A stretch of DNA of 64,000 nt from Methylophilus sp. QUAN (GTDB taxonomy: Bacteria > Pseudomonadota > Gammaproteobacteria > Burkholderiales > Methylophilaceae), in the NCBI RefSeq assembly GCF_015354445.1, contig NZ_JADKYT010000001.1, forward strand, positions 1,488,001 through 1,552,000, given 5' to 3'. Under the pieces are notes generated by a model. The model searched no databases, was not told the origin of the DNA, and saw only the letters and a program-made list of their open reading frames with translations. The position numbers were made by a program, and so were the translations under genes. Below, piece by piece: positions 9,412-18,307 of the stretch. The stretch's first letter is position 1. Each line of letters begins with the position of its first letter.

Positions 9412-10059
9412 ATGAATTATATGAACGCGAACGAGGGCATGATGCAACAAAGAATGGAGCCGCAAGGGCTTGGCTATATCCCAATGGTCATCGAGCAAAG
9501 TGGCCGCGGTGAGCGTTCGTATGACATCTATTCACGACTACTCAAAGAGCGCGTCATTTTCCTGGTGGGTCCTGTCAATGATATGACGGCCAACCTGGTG
9601 GTGGCGCAGCTGTTGTTCCTTGAGGCAGAAAATCCGGACAAGGATATTTCCTTGTACATCAACTCTCCAGGCGGCTCTGTGACTGCCGGGATGTCGATTT
9701 ACGACACTATGCAGTTTATCAAGCCGGACGTGAGCACGTTGTGTATTGGCCAGGCCGCCAGCATGGGCGCATTTCTGCTGACTGCGGGCGCCAAGGGCAA
9801 GCGTTTTTGCCTGCCTAACTCTCGTGTCATGATTCACCAGCCACTGGGCGGTTTCCAGGGCCAGGCTTCAGACATCGAGATTCATGCCAAGGAAATCCTG
9901 TACTTGAAAGACAAGTTGAATGGCATTATGGCGCATCATACTGGCCAGAATATTGACACCATTGCCAACGATACCGATCGTGACAATTTTATGAGCGCTG
10001 ACGCTGCCAAGGCTTATGGCCTGGTAGACCAGGTGATTGCCGCACGTAGCGCTGTTTAA
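9412..10059 (+). CDS. clpP: ATP-dependent Clp protease proteolytic subunit
   Basis: 215-residue serine protease that forms the double-heptamer barrel used by ClpX. The catalytic triad is visible: Ser117 in GQAASMGA, His142 in [10 protein letters not shown], and Asp191 in DTDRDNF. The ATG lies 3 bp after tig, implying translational coupling. The N-terminal propeptide-like extension (about 20 residues rich in Met and Gln) is typical of proteobacterial ClpP, which is processed after assembly. Confidence 0.97.
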   Translation: MNYMNANEGMMQQRMEPQGLGYIPMVIEQSGRGERSYDIYSRLLKERVIFLVGPVNDMTANLVVAQLLFLEAENPDKDISLYINSPGGSVTAGMSIYDTMQFIKPDVSTLCIGQAASMGAFLLTAGAKGKRFCLPNSRVMIHQPLGGFQGQASDIEIHAKEILYLKDKLNGIMAHHTGQNIDTIANDTDRDNFMSADAAKAYGLVDQVIAARSAV

Positions 10060-10086
10060 TCAGCGAGCAACCAGCAGGGGAATAGC

Positions 10087-11376
10087 ATGGCAAACAAATC
10101 TGATAGCGAAAAGCTTTTATATTGCTCGTTTTGTGGCAAAAGCCAGCACGAAGTCAAAAAACTGATTGCTGGTCCTTCTGTGTTCATTTGTGATGAGTGT
10201 GTTGACTTATGCAACGACATCATCCGCGAAGAGATCCAGAGCCTCAACGAAATCAAGTCCGCAGATAAAAAACTGCCGACACCACAGGAAATCTGCCAGA
10301 TTCTTGATCAATACGTCATTGGCCAGGTACAGGCGAAAAAGAACCTGGCTGTGGCAGTTTACAACCACTACAAACGTCTTGGGTATAACCCTCTGTCTGA
10401 TAGCAATCAGACAGGTAAAGATGATATCGAAGTGCAAAAAAGCAATATTTTGCTGATTGGGCCAACCGGTTCAGGTAAAACATTGCTGGCACAAACACTG
10501 GCACGTTTACTGGATGTGCCATTCGTGATGGCTGATGCCACCACCTTGACTGAAGCTGGTTATGTCGGTGAAGACGTTGAGAACATCATGCAGAAATTGC
10601 TGCAGAAGTGTGACTACGACGTTGAAAAAGCACAGCGTGGCATTGTCTACATTGATGAAGTGGACAAGATTTCCCGTAAATCTGACAATCCGTCTATCAC
10701 CCGTGATGTGTCAGGCGAGGGCGTGCAACAAGCCTTGCTGAAACTGATCGAAGGCACGATTGCTTCTGTACCACCACAAGGTGGCCGCAAACATCCTAAC
10801 CAGGAATTTGTGCAACTGGACACGACTAATATCCTCTTCATTTGCGGCGGTGCATTTGATGGCCTGGAAAAAGTCATTCGTCATCGCTCGGAAAAAGGCG
10901 GCATTGGTTTTGGCGCTGAGGTGAAGAGTAAGGAAGATGTACGTGCGGTTGGCGAAGTCCTGCGCGAAGTTGAGCCGGAAGATCTGATCAAGTTTGGTCT
11001 GATTCCTGAGTTTATTGGTCGTTTGCCAGTGGTGGCAACGCTGGAGTCTCTGGATGAAGCTGCCTTGATGACGATTTTGGTTGAGCCGAAAAACGCATTG
11101 ACCAAGCAGTATATGAAGTTGTTCAAGATGGAAGGCGTGGAGCTGGAGTTTGAAGATTCCGCACTGCTTTTGATCGCTAAAAAAGCGCTTGAGCGTAAAA
11201 CCGGTGCACGTGGTTTGCGTTCTATCATGGAACATTCATTACTTGACCTCATGTATGAATTGCCATCACTCAAGGGCCTGGCTAAGGTGATTGTAGATGC
11301 TGGCGTGATTGAACACACTTCCGAACCAATTCTGATTTATCAGGATGCACAAAAACGCGTTGAAAACGCAAGCTAA
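10087..11376 (+). CDS. clpX: Clp protease ATP-binding subunit ClpX
   Basis: 429-residue AAA+ unfoldase. The N-terminal zinc domain has four cysteines (13, 16, 35, 38; CSFCGK and ICDEC). Walker A GPTGSGKT is near residue 123 and Walker [10 protein letters not shown] near 185. GIGFG near residue 275 is the loop that docks on ClpP. It sits 27 bp after clpP in the same operon. Substrates enter through the hexamer pore and are threaded into ClpP. All key residues are intact. Confidence 0.97.
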   Translation: MANKSDSEKLLYCSFCGKSQHEVKKLIAGPSVFICDECVDLCNDIIREEIQSLNEIKSADKKLPTPQEICQILDQYVIGQVQAKKNLAVAVYNHYKRLGYNPLSDSNQTGKDDIEVQKSNILLIGPTGSGKTLLAQTLARLLDVPFVMADATTLTEAGYVGEDVENIMQKLLQKCDYDVEKAQRGIVYIDEVDKISRKSDNPSITRDVSGEGVQQALLKLIEGTIASVPPQGGRKHPNQEFVQLDTTNILFICGGAFDGLEKVIRHRSEKGGIGFGAEVKSKEDVRAVGEVLREVEPEDLIKFGLIPEFIGRLPVVATLESLDEAALMTILVEPKNALTKQYMKLFKMEGVELEFEDSALLLIAKKALERKTGARGLRSIMEHSLLDLMYELPSLKGLAKVIVDAGVIEHTSEPILIYQDAQKRVENAS

Positions 11377-11383
11377 ATCCCCC

Positions 11384-11409
11384 TTGCAATAGCCGTCCGG
11401 CTATTGCAA
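11384..11409. repeat. Perfect 12-bp inverted repeat between clpX and lon
   Basis: TTGCAATAGCCG, a TC spacer, then CGGCTATTGCAA. The hairpin lies 8 bp after the clpX stop. No T-run follows on either strand, so it may stabilise the clpX mRNA 3' end or act as a factor-dependent stop rather than as an intrinsic terminator. Confidence 0.6.
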
Positions 11410-11440
11410 GATAGCATCTACAACATTAGATGCCTGCTCT

Positions 11441-11469
11441 CTTGAATTCTCAAAGAATGTTCCCATCTA
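11441..11469 (+). promoter_or_regulatory. Sigma-32 heat-shock promoter of lon
   Basis: CTTGAA (11441-11446) and TCCCATCTA (11461-11469) are separated by exactly 14 bp. This matches the RpoH consensus CTTGAA-N13-15-CCCCATNTA. It is located 43 bp before the lon ATG at 11512, in the clpX-lon gap. lon is a known heat-shock gene, which supports the call. Confidence 0.78.
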
Positions 11470-11511
11470 AATGCAAAGGACTGGCTCCTTTGACACTTTT
11501 TGAAAGACGCT

Positions 11512-13947
11512 ATGACAGAACACACTTTGCTTGACTCCGAGATACCCGAAGAAAACGCCTTGATCCCGTTATTGCCATTGCGCGATGTCGTTGTCTACCC
11601 GCATTTAGTGATCCCGCTGTTTGTTGGCCGTACCAAGTCGGTCAAAGCACTGGAGCGCGCCTCAGAAGGCGATAAAAAGATTTTGCTGGTCGCCCAAAAG
11701 TCTGCCAATAAAGACGATCCTGCGGCAGAAGACCTATACGAGATCGGTACACTGGCGACTGTGCTGCAAATGCTCAAGTTGCCTGATGGCACCGTCAAGG
11801 TGCTGGTTGAAGGCCTGCATCGTGTGCGTGTTTCCGATTTTGTGGAAACAGACGATTGCTTCATGGCATTGGGTGTAGAAGTAGAGCAAACTGACCAGGA
11901 CGACAAAGAGGCAGAGGCCTTGATGCGTACCGTCATGACCCAGTTTGACCAGTACGTCAAACTGAACAAGAAAATTCCTCCAGAAATCCTCACTTCACTG
12001 GCCACGATTAACGAGCCAGGCCGCCTGGCGGACACGATTTCTGCACATCTGACGCTCAAGCTGGAAGAAAAACAAAAGGTGCTGGAAATGCTCAGTGTGA
12101 TTGAGCGTTTGGAGCATCTGCTGTTCCTGATGGAGTCTGAAATCGACATCTTGCAGGTAGAAAAGCGCATCCGTGGCCGCGTGAAACGGCAAATGGAGAA
12201 AAGCCAGCGCGAGTACTACCTGAACGAGCAAGTAAAAGCCATTCAGAAAGAACTGGGCGAGCAGGATGAAAACGCCGAGATGGAAGAGCTGGAGCAGCGC
12301 ATCAAGAATGCGGCCATGCCTAAAGAAGCACTGGCCAAAGTCACTGCCGAGTTCAAAAAACTCAAGTTGATGTCGCCGATGTCTGCCGAAGCTTCAGTGG
12401 TGCGTAATTACATTGATACTTTGCTCAATCTGCCTTGGAAAAAGAAAACCAAAATCAGCAAAGACCTGCAAGCCGCAGAAGCGATTCTGGATGCAGACCA
12501 TTACGGCTTGGATAAAGTCAAAGAGCGTATTGTCGAATATCTGGCTGTACAGCAACGCGTGGGTAAACTTAAGGCGCCAATCTTGTGCCTGGTAGGCCCG
12601 CCAGGGGTTGGTAAAACCTCGCTGGGTCAAAGTATTGCTAAAGCTGTGAACCGCAAGTTTGTGCGTATGGCTTTGGGTGGTGTACGTGATGAAGCCGAAA
12701 TTCGCGGTCATCGCCGTACCTATATTGGCTCTATGCCGGGTAAAGTGCTGCAAAGCATGACCAAAGTCGGCGTGAAAAATCCTTTATTCCTGCTCGATGA
12801 AGTCGACAAGATGGGGCAAGACATGCGTGGAGATCCATCTTCGGCCTTGCTGGAAGTGTTAGATCCTGAGCAGAACCATACTTTTGCCGACCACTATGTT
12901 GAAGTGGACTATGACTTGAGCGACGTGATGTTTGTGGCCACGGCCAACAGCATGAATATTCCTGAGCCATTGCTGGATCGTATGGAAATCATTCGCCTGT
13001 CTGGTTACACCGAAGATGAAAAGATCAACATCGCTCAGCGCTATCTGTTGCCTAAGCAACTGAAAGCACATGCGTTGAAGTCGACAGACATTGCCGTGGC
13101 TGAAAGCGTGTTACGCGATATCGTGCGTTATTACACGCGTGAAGCGGGTGTGCGTCGCCTGGAGCAAGAAGTTGCCAAGATTTGCCGCAAGGCCGTCAAA
13201 GAGCAGTTGCTGGCCAAAGGTAAAAGCAAAACCGTTAAAAAGATCAATATCACCAGCAAGAACATTGAGCAATATCTGGGCGTGAAGCGTTACGACTTTG
13301 GTGTTGCAGCCAAAGAAAACCAGGTAGGGCAGGTGACTGGCCTGGCTTGGACCTCTGTGGGTGGTGAGCTATTGACGATTGAAGCGGTGACGTTGCCAGG
13401 CAAAGGTAAAACCATTACCACTGGTAAGTTGGGTGATGTGATGCAAGAGTCTGTCACAGCCGCGATGAGCGTCGTACGTAGCCGTTCCGAAGGCTTGGGC
13501 ATCCCGACTGATTTCTATGAGAAGAAAGACATTCATATTCACTTGCCAGAAGGGGCGACGCCTAAAGATGGTCCAAGTGCGGGTATCGGCCTGACGACGG
13601 CAATTGTTTCTGTACTGACTGGCATCCCAGCCCGTGCAGATGTAGCTATGACGGGTGAAATTACCCTGCGTGGTGAGGTCCTGCCGATTGGTGGTTTGAA
13701 AGAAAAACTGTTGGCAGCGCATAGAGGTGGCATTAAAACAGTGCTCATTCCTTCTGCCAATGAAAAAGATTTGGTCGAAATTCCGGCCAATATCAAAAAG
13801 GACTTGGACATTCATTGCGTAAAATGGATAGATCAGGTGCTGGATTTGGCGCTTGAAAGCGCACCGCAACCGTTAGCCGTCAATGCGCCAGCGGTTGAGA
13901 TTGTGGCTTCTGGCGACGCGAATCCGGAGCAAGCTGTCACGCATTAG
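11512..13947 (+). CDS. lon: ATP-dependent Lon protease
   Basis: 811-residue AAA+ serine protease that degrades misfolded and regulatory proteins. It has the N-terminal LON domain (residues about 15-210, [13 protein letters not shown] at the front). Walker A is GPPGVGKT and Walker B LLDEVDKM. The catalytic dyad is Ser in KDGPSAGIG and Lys in [14 protein letters not shown] prefer the ATG at 11512 over the in-frame TTG at 11500, because only the ATG is preceded by a GAAAG ribosome site at suitable distance and it matches LonA N-termini. A heat-shock promoter stands just upstream. Confidence 0.96.
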   Translation: MTEHTLLDSEIPEENALIPLLPLRDVVVYPHLVIPLFVGRTKSVKALERASEGDKKILLVAQKSANKDDPAAEDLYEIGTLATVLQMLKLPDGTVKVLVEGLHRVRVSDFVETDDCFMALGVEVEQTDQDDKEAEALMRTVMTQFDQYVKLNKKIPPEILTSLATINEPGRLADTISAHLTLKLEEKQKVLEMLSVIERLEHLLFLMESEIDILQVEKRIRGRVKRQMEKSQREYYLNEQVKAIQKELGEQDENAEMEELEQRIKNAAMPKEALAKVTAEFKKLKLMSPMSAEASVVRNYIDTLLNLPWKKKTKISKDLQAAEAILDADHYGLDKVKERIVEYLAVQQRVGKLKAPILCLVGPPGVGKTSLGQSIAKAVNRKFVRMALGGVRDEAEIRGHRRTYIGSMPGKVLQSMTKVGVKNPLFLLDEVDKMGQDMRGDPSSALLEVLDPEQNHTFADHYVEVDYDLSDVMFVATANSMNIPEPLLDRMEIIRLSGYTEDEKINIAQRYLLPKQLKAHALKSTDIAVAESVLRDIVRYYTREAGVRRLEQEVAKICRKAVKEQLLAKGKSKTVKKINITSKNIEQYLGVKRYDFGVAAKENQVGQVTGLAWTSVGGELLTIEAVTLPGKGKTITTGKLGDVMQESVTAAMSVVRSRSEGLGIPTDFYEKKDIHIHLPEGATPKDGPSAGIGLTTAIVSVLTGIPARADVAMTGEITLRGEVLPIGGLKEKLLAAHRGGIKTVLIPSANEKDLVEIPANIKKDLDIHCVKWIDQVLDLALESAPQPLAVNAPAVEIVASGDANPEQAVTH

Positions 13948-13988
13948 TAAAATTGATGCGAATTATTGTCAAAAGGCCGGATTAGCGC

Positions 13989-14018
13989 TTGACAGCTCGT
14001 TTTGCGGCTTGATATAAA
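13989..14018 (+). promoter_or_regulatory. Sigma-70 promoter of hupB
   Basis: TTGACA (13989-13994) and TATAAA (14013-14018) with an 18-bp spacer, about 50 bp before the hupB start. Confidence 0.65.
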
Positions 14019-14067
14019 GACGGTACAGGATGTACCTGTCTTTTTAACTAGTTATTAGGGGAAACAC

Positions 14068-14340
14068 GTGAATAAATCAGAATTGATAGATCATATTGCA
14101 AGTGCTGCTGGTATTTCTAAAGCCGCTGCGGCTCGTGCTCTGGATGCAACAACTGAGGCTATTTCCGGCGCATTGAAAAAAGGTGATCTGGTAACCTTGA
14201 TTGGTTTTGGTACATTCTATGTAGGTGAGCGTTCTGCCCGTTCTGGCCGTAATCCTCGTACCGGCGCAACAATTAATATCAAAGCTGCTAAATCTCCTAA
14301 ATTTAGGGCTGGTAAAGGTCTTAAAGATGCTGTAAACTAG
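14068..14340 (+). CDS. hupB: DNA-binding protein HU-beta
   Basis: A 90-residue nucleoid protein that bends and compacts DNA as a dimer. It has the HU/IHF signature [21 protein letters not shown] (residues about 46-66) in the DNA-embracing arm, and an Ala-rich helix at the front. Translation starts at GTG 14068, preceded by AGGGGAAA. It follows lon, the order seen in many proteobacteria. HU is preferred over IHF because the arm and length fit HU. Confidence 0.94.
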   Translation: MNKSELIDHIASAAGISKAAAARALDATTEAISGALKKGDLVTLIGFGTFYVGERSARSGRNPRTGATINIKAAKSPKFRAGKGLKDAVN

Positions 14341-14402
14341 CATTCTTTGGTTGAGCAGCGTTTAGTTGCTCTGCCAGCAGTAGCAACACAAGTGGTTGTT
14401 AC

Positions 14403-14478
14403 GGGTGCTTAGCTCAGTTGGTAGAGCGTCGCCCTTACAAGGCGAATGTCAGCGGTTCGACCCCGTTAGCACCCACCA
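14403..14478 (+). tRNA. tRNA-Val (anticodon TAC)
   Basis: 76 nt. The acceptor GGGTGCT pairs with AGCACCC, the anticodon loop is CTTACAA, the T-loop is GTTCGACCC, and an encoded CCA ends at 14478. Confidence 0.95.
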
Positions 14479-14485
14479 AACAATT

Positions 14486-14522
14486 AAAATTAAGAGTGCG
14501 AGGTCTGCGCTCTTAATTTTTT
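14486..14522 (+). terminator. Terminator after tRNA-Val
   Basis: AAAATTAAGAG and CTCTTAATTTT form an 11-bp stem around a GC-rich loop and end in a T-run, 8 bp past the tRNA. Confidence 0.75.
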
Positions 14523-14594
14523 GAGTGACGCTGTACTTAAGAAGTTACTTTAATAAGTGAAGCTAAGTGCAAGCAAATAATTAAAAAATAGTTG

Positions 14595-14622
14595 TTGATT
14601 TTATAAGAAACAGTGTTATAAT
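14595..14622 (+). promoter_or_regulatory. Promoter of tRNA-Asp
   Basis: TTGATT (14595-14600), a 16-bp spacer and TATAAT (14617-14622), 19 bp before the tRNA. Confidence 0.55.
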
Positions 14623-14641
14623 TTCAGCTTAACGATTACCG

Positions 14642-14718
14642 GGAGCGGTAGTTCAGTTGGTTAGAATACCGGCCTGTCACGCCGGGGGTCGCGGGTTCGA
14701 GTCCCGTCCGCTCCGCCA
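14642..14718 (+). tRNA. tRNA-Asp (anticodon GTC)
   Basis: 77 nt. The acceptor GGAGCGG pairs with CCGCTCC, the anticodon loop is CTGTCAC between paired CCGGC and GCCGG, and an encoded CCA ends at 14718. Confidence 0.95.
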
Positions 14719-14722
14719 AATA

Positions 14723-14756
14723 AAAAGCCCTGATTTATTCAGGGCTTTTTTCTTTT
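14723..14756 (+). terminator. Terminator after tRNA-Asp
   Basis: AAGCCCTGA / TCAGGGCTT stem around TTTAT, followed by six T, immediately downstream of the tRNA. Confidence 0.8.
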
Positions 14757-15036
14757 CTGCATTCCTTACCTGTCTTTTGATTCCAATAACATCTTGCAGG
14801 TTTAAAACCTGATTTAAATGAATTCTTTTTTGAATGGCAGCATGCTCTTGCGAGATGGGCATCTGCGTCTTAAATGCTGCGTTTAAATGTACAAGGATGC
14901 TTGATTGACACTCTGTCATTTCTGAGCCGTTAGAACGCCACTGGTAAAGTGCGAACGCCGGGCCTGAATCCGGCGATATTGGCGGGTTTATGGTATAGTT
15001 TGCTGTTGCAAAAAATCAGGTAATGGAAACTATAAA

Positions 15037-16935
15037 ATGTTGGAAGCATTAAGAAAACACACACAAGGATGGATGGCAAAAATCATTCTGGCACTGATTG
15101 TGGTGCCGTTTGCGTTGTTTGGTATCGACTCCTATTTAAATCAGGCTGGCGGCCAAGTTGCAGTAGCTAAAGTTGATGGTCAAAAAATTTCACTGCAGGA
15201 GTTTTCCAACGCAGTCGAAAATGCCCGCAATTACATGCAGTCACAAGGGCAAAAAGTCGATCCAGCCATGCTGGAAAGCCCGGCATTCAAGCAGTCCGTA
15301 CTGGAGGGCATTATTACCCGCCGTTTGGTAGACAGCGCGGTGCAGGATTACCGCTTTAGAATCAGTGATGAGCAATTGAGCCAGCACATTCTGGGCATGC
15401 CAGAGTTCCAAAGCAATGGTAAGTTTTCTGAAGAGACTTATAACCAGTTGCTGACCCAGAACAAGCTGACGCCAGCCAAGTTTGAGCAAAGTGTGCGTAA
15501 GGATCTGGCTGTACAACAGGTGCGTGATGGCTTGACTAACCTGGTGTTTATGCCAAAAAAAGTGGCTGAGCAGTCACTGATGTCAGAGTTTGAGCAACGT
15601 GAAGTGACCGTGGCAGACGTGAAAGTGTCTGACTTCATGAGTCAGGTGAACGTCACACCGGAACAGGTGCAGGCTTATTACAACCAGCATAAAACCAAGT
15701 TCATTGCACCAGCTAAAGTGAAGTTGCAGTTTGCTTTGCTGACTGCCGCTGGTTTGATGGGGCAGGTGAGTGCGTCAGATGAAGAAGTGAAGCAGTTCTA
15801 TGACGAAAACGCAGCTAAATTGCAAGGCGATGAGCAGCGCCAGGCCAGTCATATCCTGATTGGTTTCAGCAGCACGGCAACGCCTGCTGAGAAAGCAGCC
15901 GCGAAAGAAAAGGCAGAGACGATTCTCAAGCAAGTTAAAGCCAACCCTAAGAGCTTTGAAAAACTGGCGATTGAAAACTCACAAGATACGGGCTCTGCTG
16001 GTAAAGGCGGCGATTTGGGCAGCTTTGGCCGTGGCGCGATGGTGAAGCCATTTGAAGATGCCGCGTTCTCAATGAAGGTGGGTGATATCAGCGACCTGGT
16101 TGAATCCGAGTTTGGTTACCACATCATCAAGCTGACTGGCGTTACCGGTGAGTCTTCAGATTTTGATTCTGTGAAACTCAAATTGAAAGCAGAGTTGCTG
16201 TTCCAGAAGGCGCAAGCCAAATATGCTGAACTGGCAGATGACTTTGGTAACACCGTGTACGAACAGTCTGGTAGCCTGGATCCAGTGGCCAAGAAGTTCA
16301 ATGTACAAGTGCAAACGTCTCCAGCCATGAGCAAGGAAGAAGTGTCCAAGTTCTTTAAGAGTGATCGTTTCGCCACCTTGGTATTTTCTGACGAAGTTGT
16401 GAAAGAAAAGCGTAATACTGAAGCCGTTGAAGTCTCACCAAACAACCTGGTGGCTGGACGTGTGGTTGAGTACACGCCAGAGGCACCACGCAGTTTCGAC
16501 GAAGTCAAAGGCGGTATTGAAGCACTGTTGAAAGCCGAAGCTGCAGGCAAACTGGCACAACAAAAAGGTGAAGCATTGCTGGCAGACCTTAAAGCAGGTA
16601 AAGCGACGGATACGGACTGGATCACTCCGGTGACGATCGATCGCAGAAATGCACAAGGTTTAAGCGATGGCGTGATGAGAAATGTGTTTAAGGTGAATAC
16701 GCATACCTTGCCAGCCTATTATGGCTTTAATGAAGCGAATAAGGGCTACACCGTGATTAAAGTGATTGCGGTTAACCAGAAGCTCAAAGACCAGCCAGAC
16801 GTCGCTGACAGAGCGTTTAAAGCCTATCAGGCGGCATTGGGCGATGAGATGTCCCACGCTTATGTCGGCTCACTCAAAGCGAAAAAGGATATTCAGTTCA
16901 ACGCAAAGGTATTGTTATCAAAAGGTAACGAATAA
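15037..16935 (+). CDS. ppiD: Periplasmic folding chaperone PpiD (parvulin-type, membrane anchored)
   Basis: 632 residues. One transmembrane helix (residues about 15-37, IILALIVVPFALFGIDSYL) leaves the bulk in the periplasm. A SurA-like N-terminal chaperone domain (about 40-230) is followed by a parvulin domain (about 265-365) with ASHILIGF, GGDLGSFGRGAMVKPFEDAAF and FGYHIIKL, then a C-terminal chaperone half. PpiD helps outer membrane and secreted proteins fold as they leave the Sec channel. Its place after lon, hupB and the tRNAs is the classical one. The ATG is preceded by GGTAATGGAAAC. Confidence 0.93.
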   Translation: MLEALRKHTQGWMAKIILALIVVPFALFGIDSYLNQAGGQVAVAKVDGQKISLQEFSNAVENARNYMQSQGQKVDPAMLESPAFKQSVLEGIITRRLVDSAVQDYRFRISDEQLSQHILGMPEFQSNGKFSEETYNQLLTQNKLTPAKFEQSVRKDLAVQQVRDGLTNLVFMPKKVAEQSLMSEFEQREVTVADVKVSDFMSQVNVTPEQVQAYYNQHKTKFIAPAKVKLQFALLTAAGLMGQVSASDEEVKQFYDENAAKLQGDEQRQASHILIGFSSTATPAEKAAAKEKAETILKQVKANPKSFEKLAIENSQDTGSAGKGGDLGSFGRGAMVKPFEDAAFSMKVGDISDLVESEFGYHIIKLTGVTGESSDFDSVKLKLKAELLFQKAQAKYAELADDFGNTVYEQSGSLDPVAKKFNVQVQTSPAMSKEEVSKFFKSDRFATLVFSDEVVKEKRNTEAVEVSPNNLVAGRVVEYTPEAPRSFDEVKGGIEALLKAEAAGKLAQQKGEALLADLKAGKATDTDWITPVTIDRRNAQGLSDGVMRNVFKVNTHTLPAYYGFNEANKGYTVIKVIAVNQKLKDQPDVADRAFKAYQAALGDEMSHAYVGSLKAKKDIQFNAKVLLSKGNE

Positions 16936-16954
16936 TTTAGCTGGCTGAAGTAAA

Positions 16955-16983
16955 GAAAGGAGGGCATTGCCCTCCTTTTTTAT
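16955..16983 (+). terminator. Terminator after ppiD
   Basis: AAAGGAGGGC / GCCCTCCTTT stem with loop ATT and a T-run. It may also serve the converging gene at 16999-17619. Confidence 0.8.
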
Positions 16984-16998
16984 TTTGTATAGAGGTTT

Positions 16999-17619
16999 TT
17001 ATTGCGAACTGGCAAGAAAACTCAAAGCGGTTGTACTACCAGATGAAAGCAACCAGGCAAGCGCGGCACAGTTAAGAGTAATCGTCATCCAGAATAAGAG
17101 TTGGAAAGAAAGCTTTTTCGATTTGTGGCGAAACCACCTTTGTGCCAGGATTGCGCCCGGCCAGCCACCAATCAATGCCAGTATATGTAATGTAATTTCT
17201 GGTGTGCGTCTCAGATTTCGCTTGGCTGCTGATTTATCTCGCTGATAGACGATCAGCGACAAAAGGCTTGCTGCGATATAAAGGTAAAAGATAAGTGGCT
17301 GTAGTTTGCTCAAAAAGACCGCGGTAGCCATGCAGGCAAGAAAAACAATGGCAAAAAATAACAGAAAGGTACCATCTTTGGATGGTACTGCATCATCAAT
17401 GTATTTAACGTGTTCAGCCTGCAGTTTTCCATTTGCAGCCTTTTTGACTGTGTAAGTCACAATGTCATTATTCATAGGTCGGCGATAACAATTCGTAAAA
17501 GCCGTAATATGAACAAATATCTGGTTGCCACCGCCATGCGGCGTGATAAAGCCAAAACCTTGTTCGTCTTTCCAAGAGGTGACTCTGCCTTGATAGCGCA
17601 TAACACGATTACCTAACAT
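16999..17619 (-). CDS. Cold-shock domain / DUF1294 membrane protein
   Basis: 206 residues in two parts. Residues about 7-70 form a cold-shock OB-fold (MRYQGRVTSWKDEQGFGFI, then IFVHITAF) with the RNP1-like GFGFI. Residues about 80-205 form a DUF1294 membrane unit with four hydrophobic segments and the family's RxPE...LIGGWPGAILAQRWFRHK stretch. The fusion is widespread in proteobacteria, but its function is unknown. Two starts are possible (17619 or the ATG at 17601, MRYQG), and the second fits the domain edge better. It converges with ppiD. Confidence 0.8.
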   Translation of the reverse strand: MLGNRVMRYQGRVTSWKDEQGFGFITPHGGGNQIFVHITAFTNCYRRPMNNDIVTYTVKKAANGKLQAEHVKYIDDAVPSKDGTFLLFFAIVFLACMATAVFLSKLQPLIFYLYIAASLLSLIVYQRDKSAAKRNLRRTPEITLHILALIGGWPGAILAQRWFRHKSKKLSFQLLFWMTITLNCAALAWLLSSGSTTALSFLASSQ

Positions 17620-17706
17620 TTTTAAATGTATGACTCGCCTGGCAAATTAACTTTGGCTATTTTGACAGACGAGCGCTTGTGAATACTAGAGGGATCTTAT
17701 GTTCGC

Positions 17707-17771
17707 ATCTAATGGGTAAGGTTTGGTTACGAAGTGCGCTTTAGCGCGTCCCCTTGATGGATGAGTTATGC
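17707..17771 (-). repeat. Degenerate attC-like site of the integron-type cassette
   Basis: About 65 bp immediately after the stop of the 113-residue gene. In gene orientation it starts with GCATAAC (17765-17771), has a central hairpin GCGC-TTTA-GCGC, and ends with ATTAGAT, one base off the GTTRRRY core. The outer arms pair poorly, so it may be inactive. Its first core nearly complements the start of its own cassette (GTTATGT, one mismatch), as attC sites should. Confidence 0.45.
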
Positions 17772-17772
17772 A

Positions 17773-18114
17773 TTACCGAATGATTGCCATTATTAAGGAA
17801 AGCACAAAAAATCCCCACCCAAGATACTTAAAAACATTTGCGAATAGCTTGTAATTGGTTTCGTTGTTACGTTTGTCGTAATGGTCGACGACCACTGAGA
17901 GCATCACTAAACAGGCACAAATAAATGCTGCATACATTATCCAAGCAGGGACATCGTGAAGATGAATGCCTTTAGAGCGTTTCCCCGGGATATACAGATC
18001 GTTAACCCAGACACCATATGCGCCATAGGCAGCTAGCAAAATAGAGAAAGCAATATTTTGCATTCTTTCATTTGCAGGTATGTGATTAGGAGTGTAGTAG
18101 CTGTCTTTATACAT
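17773..18114 (-). CDS. Cassette-borne small membrane protein, unknown
   Basis: 113 residues with three hydrophobic stretches (about 20-38, 58-82 and 92-112), consistent with three membrane helices; no recognisable family. Its ATG overlaps the recombination core GTTATGT of the upstream attC, so the gene starts within the first bases of its cassette. Its stop lies next to the second attC-like site. Such tight packing is typical of integron cassette genes, many of which are uncharacterised. Confidence 0.7.
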   Translation of the reverse strand: MYKDSYYTPNHIPANERMQNIAFSILLAAYGAYGVWVNDLYIPGKRSKGIHLHDVPAWIMYAAFICACLVMLSVVVDHYDKRNNETNYKLFANVFKYLGWGFFVLSLIMAIIR

Positions 18115-18227
18115 AACGCCCTAGTTAACCGGCGCCGGAGCACAAAGTGCGTAGGGTACCGCTACAGGCCATGAGAATGCCGAAGGCATGGCCTGGAGTG
18201 GCGTCCGCGTTGAACGTACAGTTAGGC
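18111..18227 (-). repeat. attC site (integron recombination site)
   Basis: 117 bp between the two cassette genes. In gene orientation it begins with core GCCTAAC (complement at 18221-18227) and ends with GTTATGT (complement at 18111-18117). Inside, CGTTCAACGCGGACGCC and GGCGCCGGTTAAC are the imperfectly paired inner arms. The centre folds through CAGGCCATG / CATGGCCTG and ATGCC-GAA-GGCAT. The leading GCCTAAC is the exact complement of GTTAGGC at the start of the same cassette (19351-19357), the defining logic of an attC site. Confidence 0.75.
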
Positions 18228-18307
18228 TGCGGCGCGTAGTGAAAGGGAGACGAGAACACATTGGCCTGTCTTTGAATTTGAATGAGTCTTCGTTCGTGGA
18301 AGAATTG

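Noticed and set aside
14677..14919. 80-residue minus-strand frame ending RSGRDSNPRPPA
   Set aside because: It reads through the complement of tRNA-Asp and its terminator, a well-known false translation of a tRNA.
15241..15516. Several 60-200-residue frames antisense to tig, clpX, lon, ppiD and the rml genes
   Set aside because: They lack ribosome sites and known domains and lie fully inside highly conserved genes on the other strand.
17598..17625. GTTAGGT core-like sequence at the start of the cold-shock/DUF1294 gene, taken as a third cassette border
   Set aside because: No attC-like structure follows that gene; only the ppiD terminator is found, so the match is probably chance.
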